Program-made: the position numbers and the translations under genes
Shown: positions 8,054 through 17,212 of the stretch, piece by piece
How positions within the stretch are numbered: position 1 is the first letter of the stretch
How the letters are laid out: each line of letters begins with the position of its first letter
Notes under the pieces: generated by a model
Told to the model about the DNA's origin: nothing
Databases searched by the model: none
What the model saw: the letters and a program-made list of their open reading frames with translations, nothing else
DNA from: UMGS1668 sp035447605
Lineage (GTDB): Bacteria; Bacillota; Clostridia; Oscillospirales; Ruminococcaceae
DNA length: 64,000 nt
NCBI GenBank assembly: GCA_035447605.1
Contig: DAOTHJ010000003.1
Location: 68,680-132,679 of the forward strand
Reading direction: 5' to 3'

Positions 8054-8092
8054 ACGAGATAAAATACACACCCGAATCTGGAGGCGGAAACA

Positions 8093-9328
8093 ATGAAGAA
8101 GGAAGATATCAAAAAAGTGGTCCTCGCTTATTCCGGGGGACTCGACACGTCCGTAATTATTCCGTGGCTGAAGGAAAATTACAACAACTGCGAGGTCATT
8201 GCGGTCTCCGGAAACGTGGGGCAGGCGGACGAGCTCGAGGGGCTGGAGGAACGCGCGCGAAAATCGGGCGCATCCAAGCTCTACATAGAAGATCTGACGG
8301 ATGAATTCGTCAACGACTATATCATCCCCACCGTGCAGGCCGGCGCAAAGTATGAGGAGTACATGCTCGGCACCTCCTTCGCCCGCCCGATCATTGCCAA
8401 GAGACTCGTGGAGATCGCCAAGGACGAAGGAGCGGACGCGATCTGCCACGGATGCACCGGAAAAGGAAACGATCAGGTGCGGTTTGAGCTCACGATTAAG
8501 GCATTTGCGCCGGATATGGCGATCATCGCCCCGTGGCGCGAGTGGTCCATCAAATCCCGCGAGGAAGAGATCGCCTATGCCGAGGCGCACGACATTCCCC
8601 TCCGGATCAGCCGGGAGACAAACTACTCCAAGGATAAAAACCTGTGGCATCTTTCCCACGAGGGACTCGATCTGGAGGACGCCGGCAACGAGCCTCAGTA
8701 TGAAAAAGAGGGCTTTCTGGAGATGGGCGTCTCTCCGCTTCAGGCGCCCGACAAACCCACCTATCTCACGCTTGATTTCGTTCAGGGAAAGCCGACCGCG
8801 CTCGACGGCAAGACGATGAGCGCGAAAGAAATCATTTATGCGCTCAACAAGATCGGCGGCGAGAACGGCATCGGCCTTTTGGATATTGTGGAAAACCGGC
8901 TCGTCGGCCTCAAATGCCGCGGCGTTTACGAGACGCCGGGCGGCGCGATTCTCTACTTCGCACACAACTATCTTGAGACGGTCTGTCTGGATAAATATAC
9001 GGCGCACAAGAAGCAGGAGCTCGCGATCACCTTTGCGGAACTGGTCTATAACGGGCAGTGGTTCACGACACTCCGCGAGGCGCTCAGCGCTTTTGTGGAA
9101 AAAACGCAGGAAAACGTCACCGGAACCGTCAAAATCAAACTTTACAAAGGCAATCTCATCAAAGCGGGCGTCTGGAGCGAACATTCGCTCTATTCCGAGG
9201 AAATCGCCACATTCGGCGAGGATCACGTCTACAATCAGGCGGACGCCGCGGGCTTCATCAGCCTGTATGGCCTGCCGATCAAGGTGCAGGCGCAGGTCAA
9301 CGCGAAAAACAACAAGAAATCAAATTGA
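8093..9328 (+). CDS. argG: Argininosuccinate synthase
   Basis: 411 residues, full family length. The ATP-pyrophosphatase loop AYSGGLDTS occupies residues 12-20; GCTGKGNDQVRFE, TNYSKDKNLWHLSHEG and EGGAI-type motifs follow in order. The enzyme joins citrulline and aspartate using ATP to give argininosuccinate, the penultimate step of arginine synthesis in the cytosol. CTGGAGG lies 8 bases before the ATG. First gene of the argG-H-C-J-B-D block, behind a consensus promoter overlapped by ArgR-like boxes. Only 9 bases separate it from argH. Confidence 0.97.
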   Translation: MKKEDIKKVVLAYSGGLDTSVIIPWLKENYNNCEVIAVSGNVGQADELEGLEERARKSGASKLYIEDLTDEFVNDYIIPTVQAGAKYEEYMLGTSFARPIIAKRLVEIAKDEGADAICHGCTGKGNDQVRFELTIKAFAPDMAIIAPWREWSIKSREEEIAYAEAHDIPLRISRETNYSKDKNLWHLSHEGLDLEDAGNEPQYEKEGFLEMGVSPLQAPDKPTYLTLDFVQGKPTALDGKTMSAKEIIYALNKIGGENGIGLLDIVENRLVGLKCRGVYETPGGAILYFAHNYLETVCLDKYTAHKKQELAITFAELVYNGQWFTTLREALSAFVEKTQENVTGTVKIKLYKGNLIKAGVWSEHSLYSEEIATFGEDHVYNQADAAGFISLYGLPIKVQAQVNAKNNKKSN

Positions 9329-9337
9329 GGTGGCGAA

Positions 9338-10714
9338 ATGGAAAAGATGTGGGCCGGCAGGTTCGCCAAAGCGCTGGATCAGGAGGCCGACGATTTCAAT
9401 TCCTCGATCCGGTTTGACAGCGTGATGTTCCGGCAGGATATCGCCGGCTCGATGGCGCACGCCGCGATGCTCTCCGCGAAGGGCATCCTGACGGAAGCGG
9501 AAGAGGCGCAGATTCTCGGCGGCCTGCAAGCGATTCTGGGCGATCTGGAAAGCGGAAATCTGCCGATCGATCCGGAGGCCGAGGACATTCACATGTTTGT
9601 GGAGGCGGAGCTCACGCGCCGGATCGGGGACGCGGGCAAAAAGCTGCATACGGCAAGGAGCCGCAACGATCAGGTGGCGCTGGATATTCGGCTCTACCTC
9701 AGAGATCAGGTCGCGGAGATCATCTCCTTAATCAAAAAGCTGCTCGCCTCGATCCTTGAGCAGGTGAAGGCGCATAAAACCGCCATTATGCCGGGCTATA
9801 CGCATTTGCAGAGAGCCCAGCCCGTCACCTTTGCCCATCATCTGCTGGCCTACGCCATGATGCTCACGCGGGACGTTGCGAGGCTTCAGGATGCATCCAA
9901 ACGGATGAATCTCTGCCCGCTCGGCTCCTGCGCGCTGGCCGGAACCACCTACGATACCGACCGGGAGATGGTCGCGAAAGAGCTGGGCTTCGACGGCATT
10001 ACGCAAAACAGCATCGACGGCGTCTCCGACCGGGACTTCTGCGCCGAAATCCTCGGCGATATCGCCATCCTCATGATGCATCTCTCCCGCTTTTCGGAGG
10101 AGGTCGTCCTCTGGTCCTCATGGGAATTCCATTTTATCGAACTGGACGACGCCTATACCACGGGCTCGAGCATCATGCCGCAGAAGAAAAACCCCGACAT
10201 GGCGGAGCTCGTGCGCGGCAAAACGGGCCGGGTCTACGGTGACCTCATGGCGGTTTTGACGATGCTCAAGGGCCTTCCGCTCACCTACAACAAGGATATG
10301 CAGGAGGACAAGGAGGCCGTCTTCGACGGCGTCGAGACCGTGAAAAGCTGCCTTGGCGTGTTCGCCCCGATGATCGGAAGCATGAAGGTGCTCGAAGAAA
10401 ACATGTACGCGGCGGCGCAGAAGGGTTTCATCAATGCGACCGACCTCGCGGATTATCTGGTCCGGAAGGGGCTGCCGTTCCGGAGCGCCTATAAAATCGT
10501 CGGGCAGATCGTGGCGGCCTGCATTTTCAAGGGAGCTGTTCTGGAGACGCTGCCGCTGGAGACGTACCGGGAGTTTTCGGAGCTTTTCGGAGATGATCTT
10601 TATAAGGAGATCTCGCTGGAGACCTGCGTCGCGAAGCGCATCTCCGCCGGCGGAACGGGCAAAGAATCTGTGGAAAAACAGATCGCATATATAACGGAGT
10701 TTATCGGAGCATGA
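9338..10714 (+). CDS. argH: Argininosuccinate lyase
   Basis: 458 residues, a complete member of the fumarase/aspartase superfamily. MWAGRFAKALD at the N-terminus, TARSRNDQVALDIRLYLRD (catalytic region; parts TARSRNDQVA and LDIRLYLRD), PGYTHLQRAQPVTFAHH and the superfamily signature GSSIMPQKKNPD near residue 278 are all intact. It cleaves argininosuccinate to arginine and fumarate. Its last four bases (ATGA) overlap the argC start, indicating translational coupling. Confidence 0.97.
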   Translation: MEKMWAGRFAKALDQEADDFNSSIRFDSVMFRQDIAGSMAHAAMLSAKGILTEAEEAQILGGLQAILGDLESGNLPIDPEAEDIHMFVEAELTRRIGDAGKKLHTARSRNDQVALDIRLYLRDQVAEIISLIKKLLASILEQVKAHKTAIMPGYTHLQRAQPVTFAHHLLAYAMMLTRDVARLQDASKRMNLCPLGSCALAGTTYDTDREMVAKELGFDGITQNSIDGVSDRDFCAEILGDIAILMMHLSRFSEEVVLWSSWEFHFIELDDAYTTGSSIMPQKKNPDMAELVRGKTGRVYGDLMAVLTMLKGLPLTYNKDMQEDKEAVFDGVETVKSCLGVFAPMIGSMKVLEENMYAAAQKGFINATDLADYLVRKGLPFRSAYKIVGQIVAACIFKGAVLETLPLETYREFSELFGDDLYKEISLETCVAKRISAGGTGKESVEKQIAYITEFIGA

Positions 10715-11640
10715 AAAAGATTTTTATAGACGGCAACGCCGGGACGACCGGTCTGCGGATTCATGAGCGGCTGGAGGCGAGAACGGACATCGAGGTGACG
10801 ACGCTCCCCGAAGAGGCGCGGAAGGATCCGCAGGCGCGGAAAACGGCGATGAATGCCTCGGATATCGTCTTTCTCTGCCTGCCGGACGACGCGGCGGCCG
10901 AGGCGGTCGCCTTCATTGATAATCCGGATACGGCCGTAATCGATACCTCCACCGCGCACCGCACGGCGCCCGGCTGGGTCTACGGCTTCCCGGAGCTCTC
11001 CCCGGAGACGGAGGAAGCCATAAGAACCGCGAAACGGATCACCGTACCGGGCTGCCATGCCACCGGCTTCCTCTCGCTGATTTATCCGCTTGTCGAGGCG
11101 GGGCTGATCGGGAAGGAAGTCGCGCTCACCTGTCATTCCATCACCGGATACAGCGGCGGCGGCAGGAAGATGATCGCACAGTATGAGGCGGAGAACCGGG
11201 ACGCCCTGCTTGCGGCGCCGAGACAATACGGGCTCACACAGCACCATAAGCACCTCGCCGAGATGAAAGCGATTGCCGGGCTCGAAAAGGAGCCGATCTT
11301 CTGCCCGATCGTCGCCGATTTTTTCAGCGGCATGGAGACGACGGTGCCGCTTTTTAAGGAATATCTGAAATACGGCGGTGCGGAGGAGATCCGGGACGTG
11401 TACCGGAAGAAGTACGCCGGGCCGGTCGTATGCTATGCCGAAGGGCCGGACGAGGACGGCTTTCTCTCGGCAGGCGCGCTCTGCGGGCGGGATTTGCTCG
11501 AAGTCTCCGTCTTCGGGAACGACGAGCGGATTTTGCTTGTTTCGAGGTTCGACAACCTCGGAAAAGGCGCATCCGGAGCCGCCGTGGAGTGCATGAATCT
11601 GCTCCTCGGAGCGGATAGGGAAACCGGGTTGGTCCTGTAA
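10711..11640 (+). CDS. argC: N-acetyl-gamma-glutamyl-phosphate reductase (short, type 2)
   Basis: 309 residues, typical of the shorter ArgC type (about 310) rather than the 340-residue type. The N-terminal IDGNAGTTGLRIHERL is the NADPH-binding loop, VFLCLPDDAA a conserved strand, and VPGCHATGF carries the catalytic Cys115. SITGYSGGGRK and HHKHLAEM, with the catalytic histidine, follow. It reduces N-acetylglutamyl phosphate to the semialdehyde. The start overlaps argH by four bases. Confidence 0.95.
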   Translation: MKKIFIDGNAGTTGLRIHERLEARTDIEVTTLPEEARKDPQARKTAMNASDIVFLCLPDDAAAEAVAFIDNPDTAVIDTSTAHRTAPGWVYGFPELSPETEEAIRTAKRITVPGCHATGFLSLIYPLVEAGLIGKEVALTCHSITGYSGGGRKMIAQYEAENRDALLAAPRQYGLTQHHKHLAEMKAIAGLEKEPIFCPIVADFFSGMETTVPLFKEYLKYGGAEEIRDVYRKKYAGPVVCYAEGPDEDGFLSAGALCGRDLLEVSVFGNDERILLVSRFDNLGKGASGAAVECMNLLLGADRETGLVL

Positions 11641-11658
11641 CAATGAATTGAGGAGTGG

Positions 11659-12879
11659 ATGGAGATGGAGATCATCGAAGGCGGCGTCTGTGCCGCAAAT
11701 GGATTTGCCGCGAACGGCGTGCACTGCGGAATCCGGAAGAATAAGAGCAAAAAGGATCTTGCCCTGATATACAGCGAGGTTCCGGCCAATGCGGCGGCGG
11801 TCTATACGACGAATCTCGTCAAGGGCGCGCCGCTTGCGGTGACAAAAAGGCATCTTGCGAAAAGCGGCACGGCGCGGGCGGTCATCTGCAACAGCGGAAA
11901 CGCCAATACCTGCAACGCCGGCGGCGAAGAACTGGCGGAGGAGACCTCTGCGCTGCTCGCCAAGGAACTCGGTATCGCGGCGGATGAGGTGGTCGTCGCC
12001 TCCACCGGGGTCATCGGCCTTCCGATGAGCATTGAGCCTTTCAAGGTAGGCATTCCGGAACTGGTCCACGGCCTCGGGGATCACGGAGATTTTGCGGCGG
12101 AAGGAATTCTGACAACCGACACGATAAAAAAAGAGGCGGCTGTCAGTTTTTTCATCGGAGGAAAGGAATGCCGGCTCGGCGGGATCGCCAAGGGTTCCGG
12201 CATGATCCACCCGAATATGGCGACGATGCTGGTCTTTCTCACCACCGACTGCGCCGTCACGACCCCTATGCTGCAAAAGGCACTGAGCGGGGACGTGCAG
12301 AACACGTTCAATATGGTCAGCATCGACGGCGACACCTCCACAAACGATATGGTCGTGCTGCTCGCCAACGGCATGGCCGGGAACAAGACAATCGACGCAG
12401 AGGGCGAGGATTTCTCCATATTTATGAAAGCCCTGAATACCGTCACGGTCTGCCTGTGCAAAATGCTTGCCGGGGACGGGGAGGGCGTCTCGAAGCTGCT
12501 GGAATGCCGCGTCTCAGGCGCGAAGAATATCGATTCGGCAAAAAAGGCCGCAAAAGCGGTGATCTGCTCCTCCCTTGTCAAGACGGCGATGTTCGGCGCG
12601 GACGCGAACTGGGGCAGGGTGCTCTGCGCAATCGGATACAGCGGCGCCGACGTGGATGTTGGCAAGGTGAACGTGAGCTTCCGTTCCCCGAAAGGAACGG
12701 TTCTACTCTGCGAAAACGGGGCGGGCGTACCGTTCTCCGAAGAAAAGGCCAAGGAGATCCTGCTCGAAAAAGAGATCGAGATCCTTCTCGGGTTCGGCGA
12801 CGGGGATGCCTCGGCGACGGCCTGGGGCTGCGACCTGACCTATGAGTATGTCAGGATCAACGGAGATTACAGAACCTGA
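11659..12879 (+). CDS. argJ: Bifunctional glutamate N-acetyltransferase / ornithine acetyltransferase
   Basis: 406 residues. The autocleavage region KGSGMIHPNMATML is intact, and Thr189 should become the N-terminal nucleophile of the beta chain after self-cleavage behind Ala188. FNMVSIDGDTSTNDM and the terminal NYRT-type end (NGDYRT) are typical. ArgJ moves the acetyl group from N-acetylornithine to glutamate, making the pathway cyclic. No argA-like synthase is present in the window, so this ArgJ may also use acetyl-CoA, as bifunctional forms do. ATG 11659 follows GAGGAG by 5 bases; ATG 11665 is an alternative. Confidence 0.95.
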   Translation: MEMEIIEGGVCAANGFAANGVHCGIRKNKSKKDLALIYSEVPANAAAVYTTNLVKGAPLAVTKRHLAKSGTARAVICNSGNANTCNAGGEELAEETSALLAKELGIAADEVVVASTGVIGLPMSIEPFKVGIPELVHGLGDHGDFAAEGILTTDTIKKEAAVSFFIGGKECRLGGIAKGSGMIHPNMATMLVFLTTDCAVTTPMLQKALSGDVQNTFNMVSIDGDTSTNDMVVLLANGMAGNKTIDAEGEDFSIFMKALNTVTVCLCKMLAGDGEGVSKLLECRVSGAKNIDSAKKAAKAVICSSLVKTAMFGADANWGRVLCAIGYSGADVDVGKVNVSFRSPKGTVLLCENGAGVPFSEEKAKEILLEKEIEILLGFGDGDASATAWGCDLTYEYVRINGDYRT

Positions 12880-12899
12880 TGCGGACGGGAGACGGGAAC

Positions 12900-13769
12900 A
12901 TGTGCGGGATGATTACAAACACACAGCGGGCGGAGGTGCTGACCCAGGCGCTTCCGTACATCAAAAAATATTACGGCAAGATCATCGTCGTCAAGTACGG
13001 CGGGAACGCCATGATTAACGAACAGCTCAAGCATCAGGTCATGCAGGATCTGGTGCTCCTGTCGCTGATCGGCGTCAAGGTCGTGCTGGTGCACGGCGGC
13101 GGCCCGGAGATCACGGAAATGCTCGCAAAGGTCGGCAAGGAATCAACCTTTGTGGACGGCCTCCGCGTCACCGACGCCGAGACGGCCGAGGTCGTTCAGA
13201 TGGTGCTTGCGGGCAAGATCAATAAGAGCCTCGTGAACCTGCTCGAAATTAACGGCGGCATGGCCTGCGGCATCTGCGGCCTCGACGGACACATGATCGA
13301 GGCGGAGCAGAAGGATAAAAGGCTCGGTTTCGTCGGCAGAATCACGGGCGTCAACGTGAAACCGATCACGGATCTTCTTGAGAAAAATTATATCCCCGTC
13401 GTCTCCACGCTCGGCTGCGACACGGAAGGAAACGTCTACAACATCAACGCGGATACGACGGCGGCCCATATCGCGGGCGCCCTGAAAGCGGAGCGCCTCA
13501 TCAACATGACGGATATTGCGGGGATTCTTCGAAACCGGGACGATCCCGCCTCGCTGATCCCCCGCATCGGCACGAAGGAAGCGGAAAACCTTTTCGGGAG
13601 CGGGGTCATCTCCGGAGGCATGATCCCGAAGGTGGAGTGCTGCATCGACGCGATCCGGCGCGGGGTCGACAAGGTCATTATTTTGGATGGGCGCGTGCCG
13701 CACGCCATCCTGTTGGAACTGCTGACCGATGAGGGCGCGGGCACGATGATTGTGGGAGGAGAAGCATGA
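12900..13769 (+). CDS. argB: Acetylglutamate kinase
   Basis: 289 residues from ATG 12900, which has GGGAG about 8 bases upstream; an ATG at 12879 would overlap the argJ stop and adds seven unconserved residues. Conserved features: VVKYGGNAM (phosphate loop), VLVHGGGPEI (substrate loop), GLRVTDAET, and SGGMIPKVE near the C-terminus. The enzyme phosphorylates N-acetylglutamate. In many bacteria it is feedback-inhibited by arginine through an extra N-terminal helix; about 25 residues precede the core here, so such control is possible. It overlaps argD by four bases. Confidence 0.95.
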   Translation: MCGMITNTQRAEVLTQALPYIKKYYGKIIVVKYGGNAMINEQLKHQVMQDLVLLSLIGVKVVLVHGGGPEITEMLAKVGKESTFVDGLRVTDAETAEVVQMVLAGKINKSLVNLLEINGGMACGICGLDGHMIEAEQKDKRLGFVGRITGVNVKPITDLLEKNYIPVVSTLGCDTEGNVYNINADTTAAHIAGALKAERLINMTDIAGILRNRDDPASLIPRIGTKEAENLFGSGVISGGMIPKVECCIDAIRRGVDKVIILDGRVPHAILLELLTDEGAGTMIVGGEA

Positions 13770-14929
13770 GCATCAAAGAAATGGATGCCGCCTATGTCGC
13801 GAATACGTACAATCGCTTCCCGGTGGAGATTGTATCGGGGAAAGGCTCGCTCCTTTATGACGAGACAGGAAAAGAATATATCGATCTCGGCGCGGGCATC
13901 GCGGTCAACACCTTCGGCGCGGCGGATGAGGAATGGATCGCCGCCGTGACCGGGCAGCTCCACAAGGTTTCGCATACGTCGAACCTGTTTTATTCCGGGC
14001 CGTGCGCGGAGCTTGCGAAGATGCTCTGCGAGCGCACCGGCATGAAAAAAGTGTTTTTCTCCAACTCCGGGGCCGAGGCCAACGAATGCGCGATCAAGGC
14101 GGCAAGAAAGTATGCGGCGGAGAAAAAAGGGGCGGACTGTTATACCATCATCACGTTCAAAAACAGCTTCCACGGCAGAACGATCACGACGCTCGCCGCG
14201 ACGGGGCAGGATTCCTTTCATCAGGAGTTTTTGCCGCTGACTGAGGGCTTTGTCTACGCCGATCCCGACGATCTCGGCAGCGTGGAGAAGCTGATAAAAG
14301 AAAACAAGATCGCCGCGATCCTGTTTGAAGCAGTGCAGGGCGAAGGGGGCGTCGTGCCTCTCTCCGGGGAATTCATCCGGGGTCTCGCCGATATTGCGAA
14401 GCGGGAGGATATCCTCCTCCTCGCCGACGAGGTGCAGATCGGCAACGGACGCAGCGGCATGCTTTACGGCTATATGAATTACGGCATCATGCCGGACATC
14501 GTCTCCACCGCAAAGGGCCTCGCGGGCGGTCTTCCGCTCGGGGCCACGCTGCTCGGCGAAAAGGTAGAAAACGTGTTCGTCCCGGGCTCCCACGGTTCCA
14601 CATTCGGCGGAAATCCCGTCGTCTGCGCCGGGGCGGCCAACATTCTCTCCCGGATCGACGACAAGCTTCTCAAAGAGGTCCGCGAGAAGTCGGCGTATAT
14701 TTTCCACGAGTTGGAGGGCGCCGAAGGAATAAAAAGCGTCAGCGGACTGGGGCTGATGATCGGCATTGAGACGGAGAAAGACGCCTCCGACGTGGTTGCC
14801 GCCTGCCGGGAGAACGGCGTTCTGGCTTTGAAAGCAAAAAACAAGGTCCGGCTGCTGCCGCCTTTAAATATCCCGATGGAACTTTTAGCCGAAGCGGTGG
14901 GCGTGCTCAAACAAGCCTGCGCGGAGTAA
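13766..14929 (+). CDS. argD: Acetylornithine aminotransferase
   Basis: 387 residues, class III PLP aminotransferase. SNSGAEANECAIKAARK, FHGRT, LLLADEVQIGNGRSG (where most relatives have EVQxGxGRTG) and STAKGLAGGLPLGA with the PLP lysine Lys250 are all present. It converts N-acetylglutamate semialdehyde to N-acetylornithine with glutamate as donor. The start codon overlaps the argB stop (ATGA). It is the last gene before a 223-base gap leading to argF. Confidence 0.95.
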   Translation: MSIKEMDAAYVANTYNRFPVEIVSGKGSLLYDETGKEYIDLGAGIAVNTFGAADEEWIAAVTGQLHKVSHTSNLFYSGPCAELAKMLCERTGMKKVFFSNSGAEANECAIKAARKYAAEKKGADCYTIITFKNSFHGRTITTLAATGQDSFHQEFLPLTEGFVYADPDDLGSVEKLIKENKIAAILFEAVQGEGGVVPLSGEFIRGLADIAKREDILLLADEVQIGNGRSGMLYGYMNYGIMPDIVSTAKGLAGGLPLGATLLGEKVENVFVPGSHGSTFGGNPVVCAGAANILSRIDDKLLKEVREKSAYIFHELEGAEGIKSVSGLGLMIGIETEKDASDVVAACRENGVLALKAKNKVRLLPPLNIPMELLAEAVGVLKQACAE

Positions 14930-15102
14930 TATCGCCTTGAATATCCGCTTTCGGCGGAGTGCGGCGGGTGCCCGGACGCGGCCCGTATCTGATCGGATTT
15001 GACGGACGGCAAAAATGCCGGGGGACGGATTCGGCGCCGGGTTTACGGGTGCCGATTGCCCATACGGAATAAATACTTTATCGGCGGCAAGCACGCTGAA
15101 AA

Positions 15103-15124
15103 CAGGCGTGTTCCAACATGCCTG
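15103..15124 (+). repeat. Perfect-length inverted repeat upstream of argF
   Basis: CAGGCGTGTT and AACATGCCTG are complementary over 10 positions with one G-T pair, separated by CC. As RNA this would form a hairpin 28 bases before the argF ATG; as DNA it is a dyad. There is no T-run, so it is not a terminator. The rest of the 223-base gap shows no clear promoter. Confidence 0.5.
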
Positions 15125-15152
15125 CACGGATTGACGGAGAGGAGAGATCAGT

Positions 15153-16136
15153 ATGAATCTGAAAGGCAGAAGTTTTCTGAAACTGCTGGATTTTACGCCG
15201 GAGGAGATCGGGGGCCTCTTGGATCTGGCGGCCGACTTTAAGACGAAAAAGAAGGCGGGCGTCCCGCACAAAGTGGATCAGGGCAAGAATATTGCCCTGA
15301 TCTTTGAAAAGACGAGCACCCGCACCAGATGCAGCTTCGAGGTGGCGGCCTATGATCTTGGCATGAATGTCACCGATCTTGATCCGACCGGCTCGCAGAT
15401 CGGCCGCAAGGAAAGCATCGCCGATACGGCAAGGGTGCTTGGCCGGCTCTACGAGGGCATCGAATACCGTGGATACGGGCAGGCGGTCGTGGAGGAGCTC
15501 GCAACCTATGCGGGCGTTCCGGTCTGGAACGGGCTGACGAACGAGTTCCATCCGACGCAGGTGTTGGCCGATCTTCTCACGATCCGGGAGCATTTCGGGC
15601 GTTTGCAGGGGATCAAACTGGTCTATATGGGCGACAGCCGCTACAACATGGGCAATTCCCTGATGGTCGGCTGCGCGAAGATGGGGCTCGATTTTACGGC
15701 TTGTGCGCCGGCGGCGTATTTTCCCGATCCGGCGCTCGTGGAGACCTGCCGGGAGATCGCAAAGACCACCGGCGCGTCGATCTGCCTTTCTGAGAATCCG
15801 CTCGAAGCGGTCAAGGGCGCGGACGTCGTTTACACGGATGTCTGGGTCTCGATGGGCGAGCCCGTCGAAATCTGGGAACAGAGGGTCCGGGAGCTTTCTC
15901 CTTATCAGGTGAACGGGGCGCTGATGGAGGCCGCCGGAGAAGATACGGTCTTCATGCACTGCCTGCCCTCCTTCCACGACCACAAGACGGCGGTCGGGAA
16001 GGAGATGGGCGAACGCTTCGGCCGGGACGCCATGGAGGTGACGGACGAGGTGTTTGAAAGCGCCCGTTCGCTCGTCTTCGACGAGGCGGAGAACCGGATG
16101 CATACGATTAAGGCGGTCATGGCCGCCACGCTATAA
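15153..16136 (+). CDS. argF: Ornithine carbamoyltransferase
   Basis: 327 residues, normal length. The carbamoyl-phosphate site KTSTRTRCSFE, the HPTQ motif (EFHPTQVLADLLT) and MHCLPSFHD, with the catalytic cysteine, identify an ornithine rather than aspartate transcarbamylase. The SMG ornithine loop appears as WVSMGEP. It makes citrulline from ornithine and carbamoyl phosphate. The next gene, carA, begins after 17 bases, placing carbamoyl-phosphate production beside its consumer. Confidence 0.95.
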   Translation: MNLKGRSFLKLLDFTPEEIGGLLDLAADFKTKKKAGVPHKVDQGKNIALIFEKTSTRTRCSFEVAAYDLGMNVTDLDPTGSQIGRKESIADTARVLGRLYEGIEYRGYGQAVVEELATYAGVPVWNGLTNEFHPTQVLADLLTIREHFGRLQGIKLVYMGDSRYNMGNSLMVGCAKMGLDFTACAPAAYFPDPALVETCREIAKTTGASICLSENPLEAVKGADVVYTDVWVSMGEPVEIWEQRVRELSPYQVNGALMEAAGEDTVFMHCLPSFHDHKTAVGKEMGERFGRDAMEVTDEVFESARSLVFDEAENRMHTIKAVMAATL

Positions 16137-16153
16137 AAAGACGGTTGGTGGAT

Positions 16154-17212
16154 ATGGAAAAAGGGTATTTGGTGCTGGAGGACGGCACTGTATTTGAAGG
16201 GGAACGCTTCGGCGCGGAGATCGAATCGACCGGCGAGCTCGTATTCACAACCGGCATGTGCGGCTATATCGAGACGCTGACCGATCCGAGCTATTACGGG
16301 CAGATCGTCATGCAGACGTTTCCGCTGATCGGAAACTACGGAATCATCGGGAACGATTTCGAGGGCGGCTGCTTTGTAAGGGGCTATGTCGTCCGGGAAT
16401 GGTGCGATGCGCCCTCGAATTTCCGGGCGGAGGAAAACCTTGACGCATTTTTGAAAAAACAAGACATTCCGGGGCTCTGCGGCGTCGACACGCGGGAGAT
16501 TACGAAGCTCATCCGCGATCACGGCGTCATGAACGCAAAACTCTGCGACAGCGTGCCGGAGGATTTCTCTGAGATCCGGGCCTATGCCGTTAAGAATGCG
16601 GTTGCCGGCGTCACGGCGGAGAAGGCGCTTGTCTTCCCGGCAAAGGATGAAAAATTCCGGGTGACGCTGATCGACTATGGGGCGAAACGGAACATCATCC
16701 GGGAGCTCGTCAAGCGCGGCTGCACCGTCACCGCCGTACCGGCAAATACCCCTGCGGAGGAAATTCTCGCGGAAAAACCGGACGGCGTCATGCTCTCGAA
16801 CGGACCCGGAGACCCGGCCGAAAATGCCGGGCCGATTGCGGAGCTCTCCAAGCTGCTGGGCAGGGTACCGATCTTCGGGATCTGCCTTGGCCATCAGCTT
16901 TTGGCGCTCGCCGCCGGCGGAAAGACCGTGAAGCTCAAATATGGCCACCGGGGCGTCAATCAGCCGGTGACGGAGGTCTCCGGCACCCGCACCTATATCA
17001 CAAGCCAGAATCACGGCTACGCGGTCATCTCGGAAAGCCTCAAAAACGGCCGCGTCAGCTTTGTCAACGCGAACGACGGCACCTGCGAGGGAATCGACTA
17101 CCCGGATGAGCGGGCCTTTACGGTTCAGTTTCATCCGGAGGCGTCTTCCGGCCCGCGCGATACCGCCTTTCTCTTCGATAAATTTTCAGAAATGATGGGA
17201 GGCGGCCGGTAA
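16154..17212 (+). CDS. carA: Carbamoyl-phosphate synthase small subunit
   Basis: 352 residues: an N-terminal CarA domain (about 1-135, with TTGMCGYIETLTDPSY) and a C-terminal class I glutamine amidotransferase with nucleophile Cys244 in FGICLGHQLLA, and the FHPEAS histidine/glutamate pair near the end. It hydrolyses glutamine and channels ammonia to CarB. ATG 16154 starts directly at the conserved N-terminus; a TTG at 16145 is an alternative. The last base of its stop codon region overlaps the start of carB. Confidence 0.94.
   Translation: MEKGYLVLEDGTVFEGERFGAEIESTGELVFTTGMCGYIETLTDPSYYGQIVMQTFPLIGNYGIIGNDFEGGCFVRGYVVREWCDAPSNFRAEENLDAFLKKQDIPGLCGVDTREITKLIRDHGVMNAKLCDSVPEDFSEIRAYAVKNAVAGVTAEKALVFPAKDEKFRVTLIDYGAKRNIIRELVKRGCTVTAVPANTPAEEILAEKPDGVMLSNGPGDPAENAGPIAELSKLLGRVPIFGICLGHQLLALAAGGKTVKLKYGHRGVNQPVTEVSGTRTYITSQNHGYAVISESLKNGRVSFVNANDGTCEGIDYPDERAFTVQFHPEASSGPRDTAFLFDKFSEMMGGGR

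Larger units (their letters stand above)
7752..8092. other. Divergent intergenic region between the TspO-like gene and argG
   Basis: This 341-base region is AT-rich compared with its surroundings. On the minus strand TATAAT at 7830-7835 is a likely -10 for the TspO-like gene; no convincing -35 accompanies it. On the plus side lie the argG promoter and the ArgR-like boxes listed separately. A palindromic CATGTGAATTCATG sits around 7960-7973 and could be a third, distal ArgR site. Confidence 0.55.

Noticed and set aside
7619..9226. A long open frame on the minus strand opposite argG and the start of the TspO-like gene.
   Set aside because: It is antisense to an unambiguous argG, has no ribosome binding site or recognisable domain, and reflects GC-rich codon use. 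The same applies to long antisense frames over argC/argJ, carB and pnp.
10600..12276. A 558-codon minus-strand open frame over argC and argJ.
   Set aside because: Full-length sense genes with intact catalytic motifs occupy the same bases; the antisense product has no motif and is rich in Arg/His, as shadows of GC-rich genes are.
14930..15000. Terminator after argD.
   Set aside because: TCCGC-TTTC-GGCGGA forms a hairpin but lacks any T-run, so I list no terminator there.
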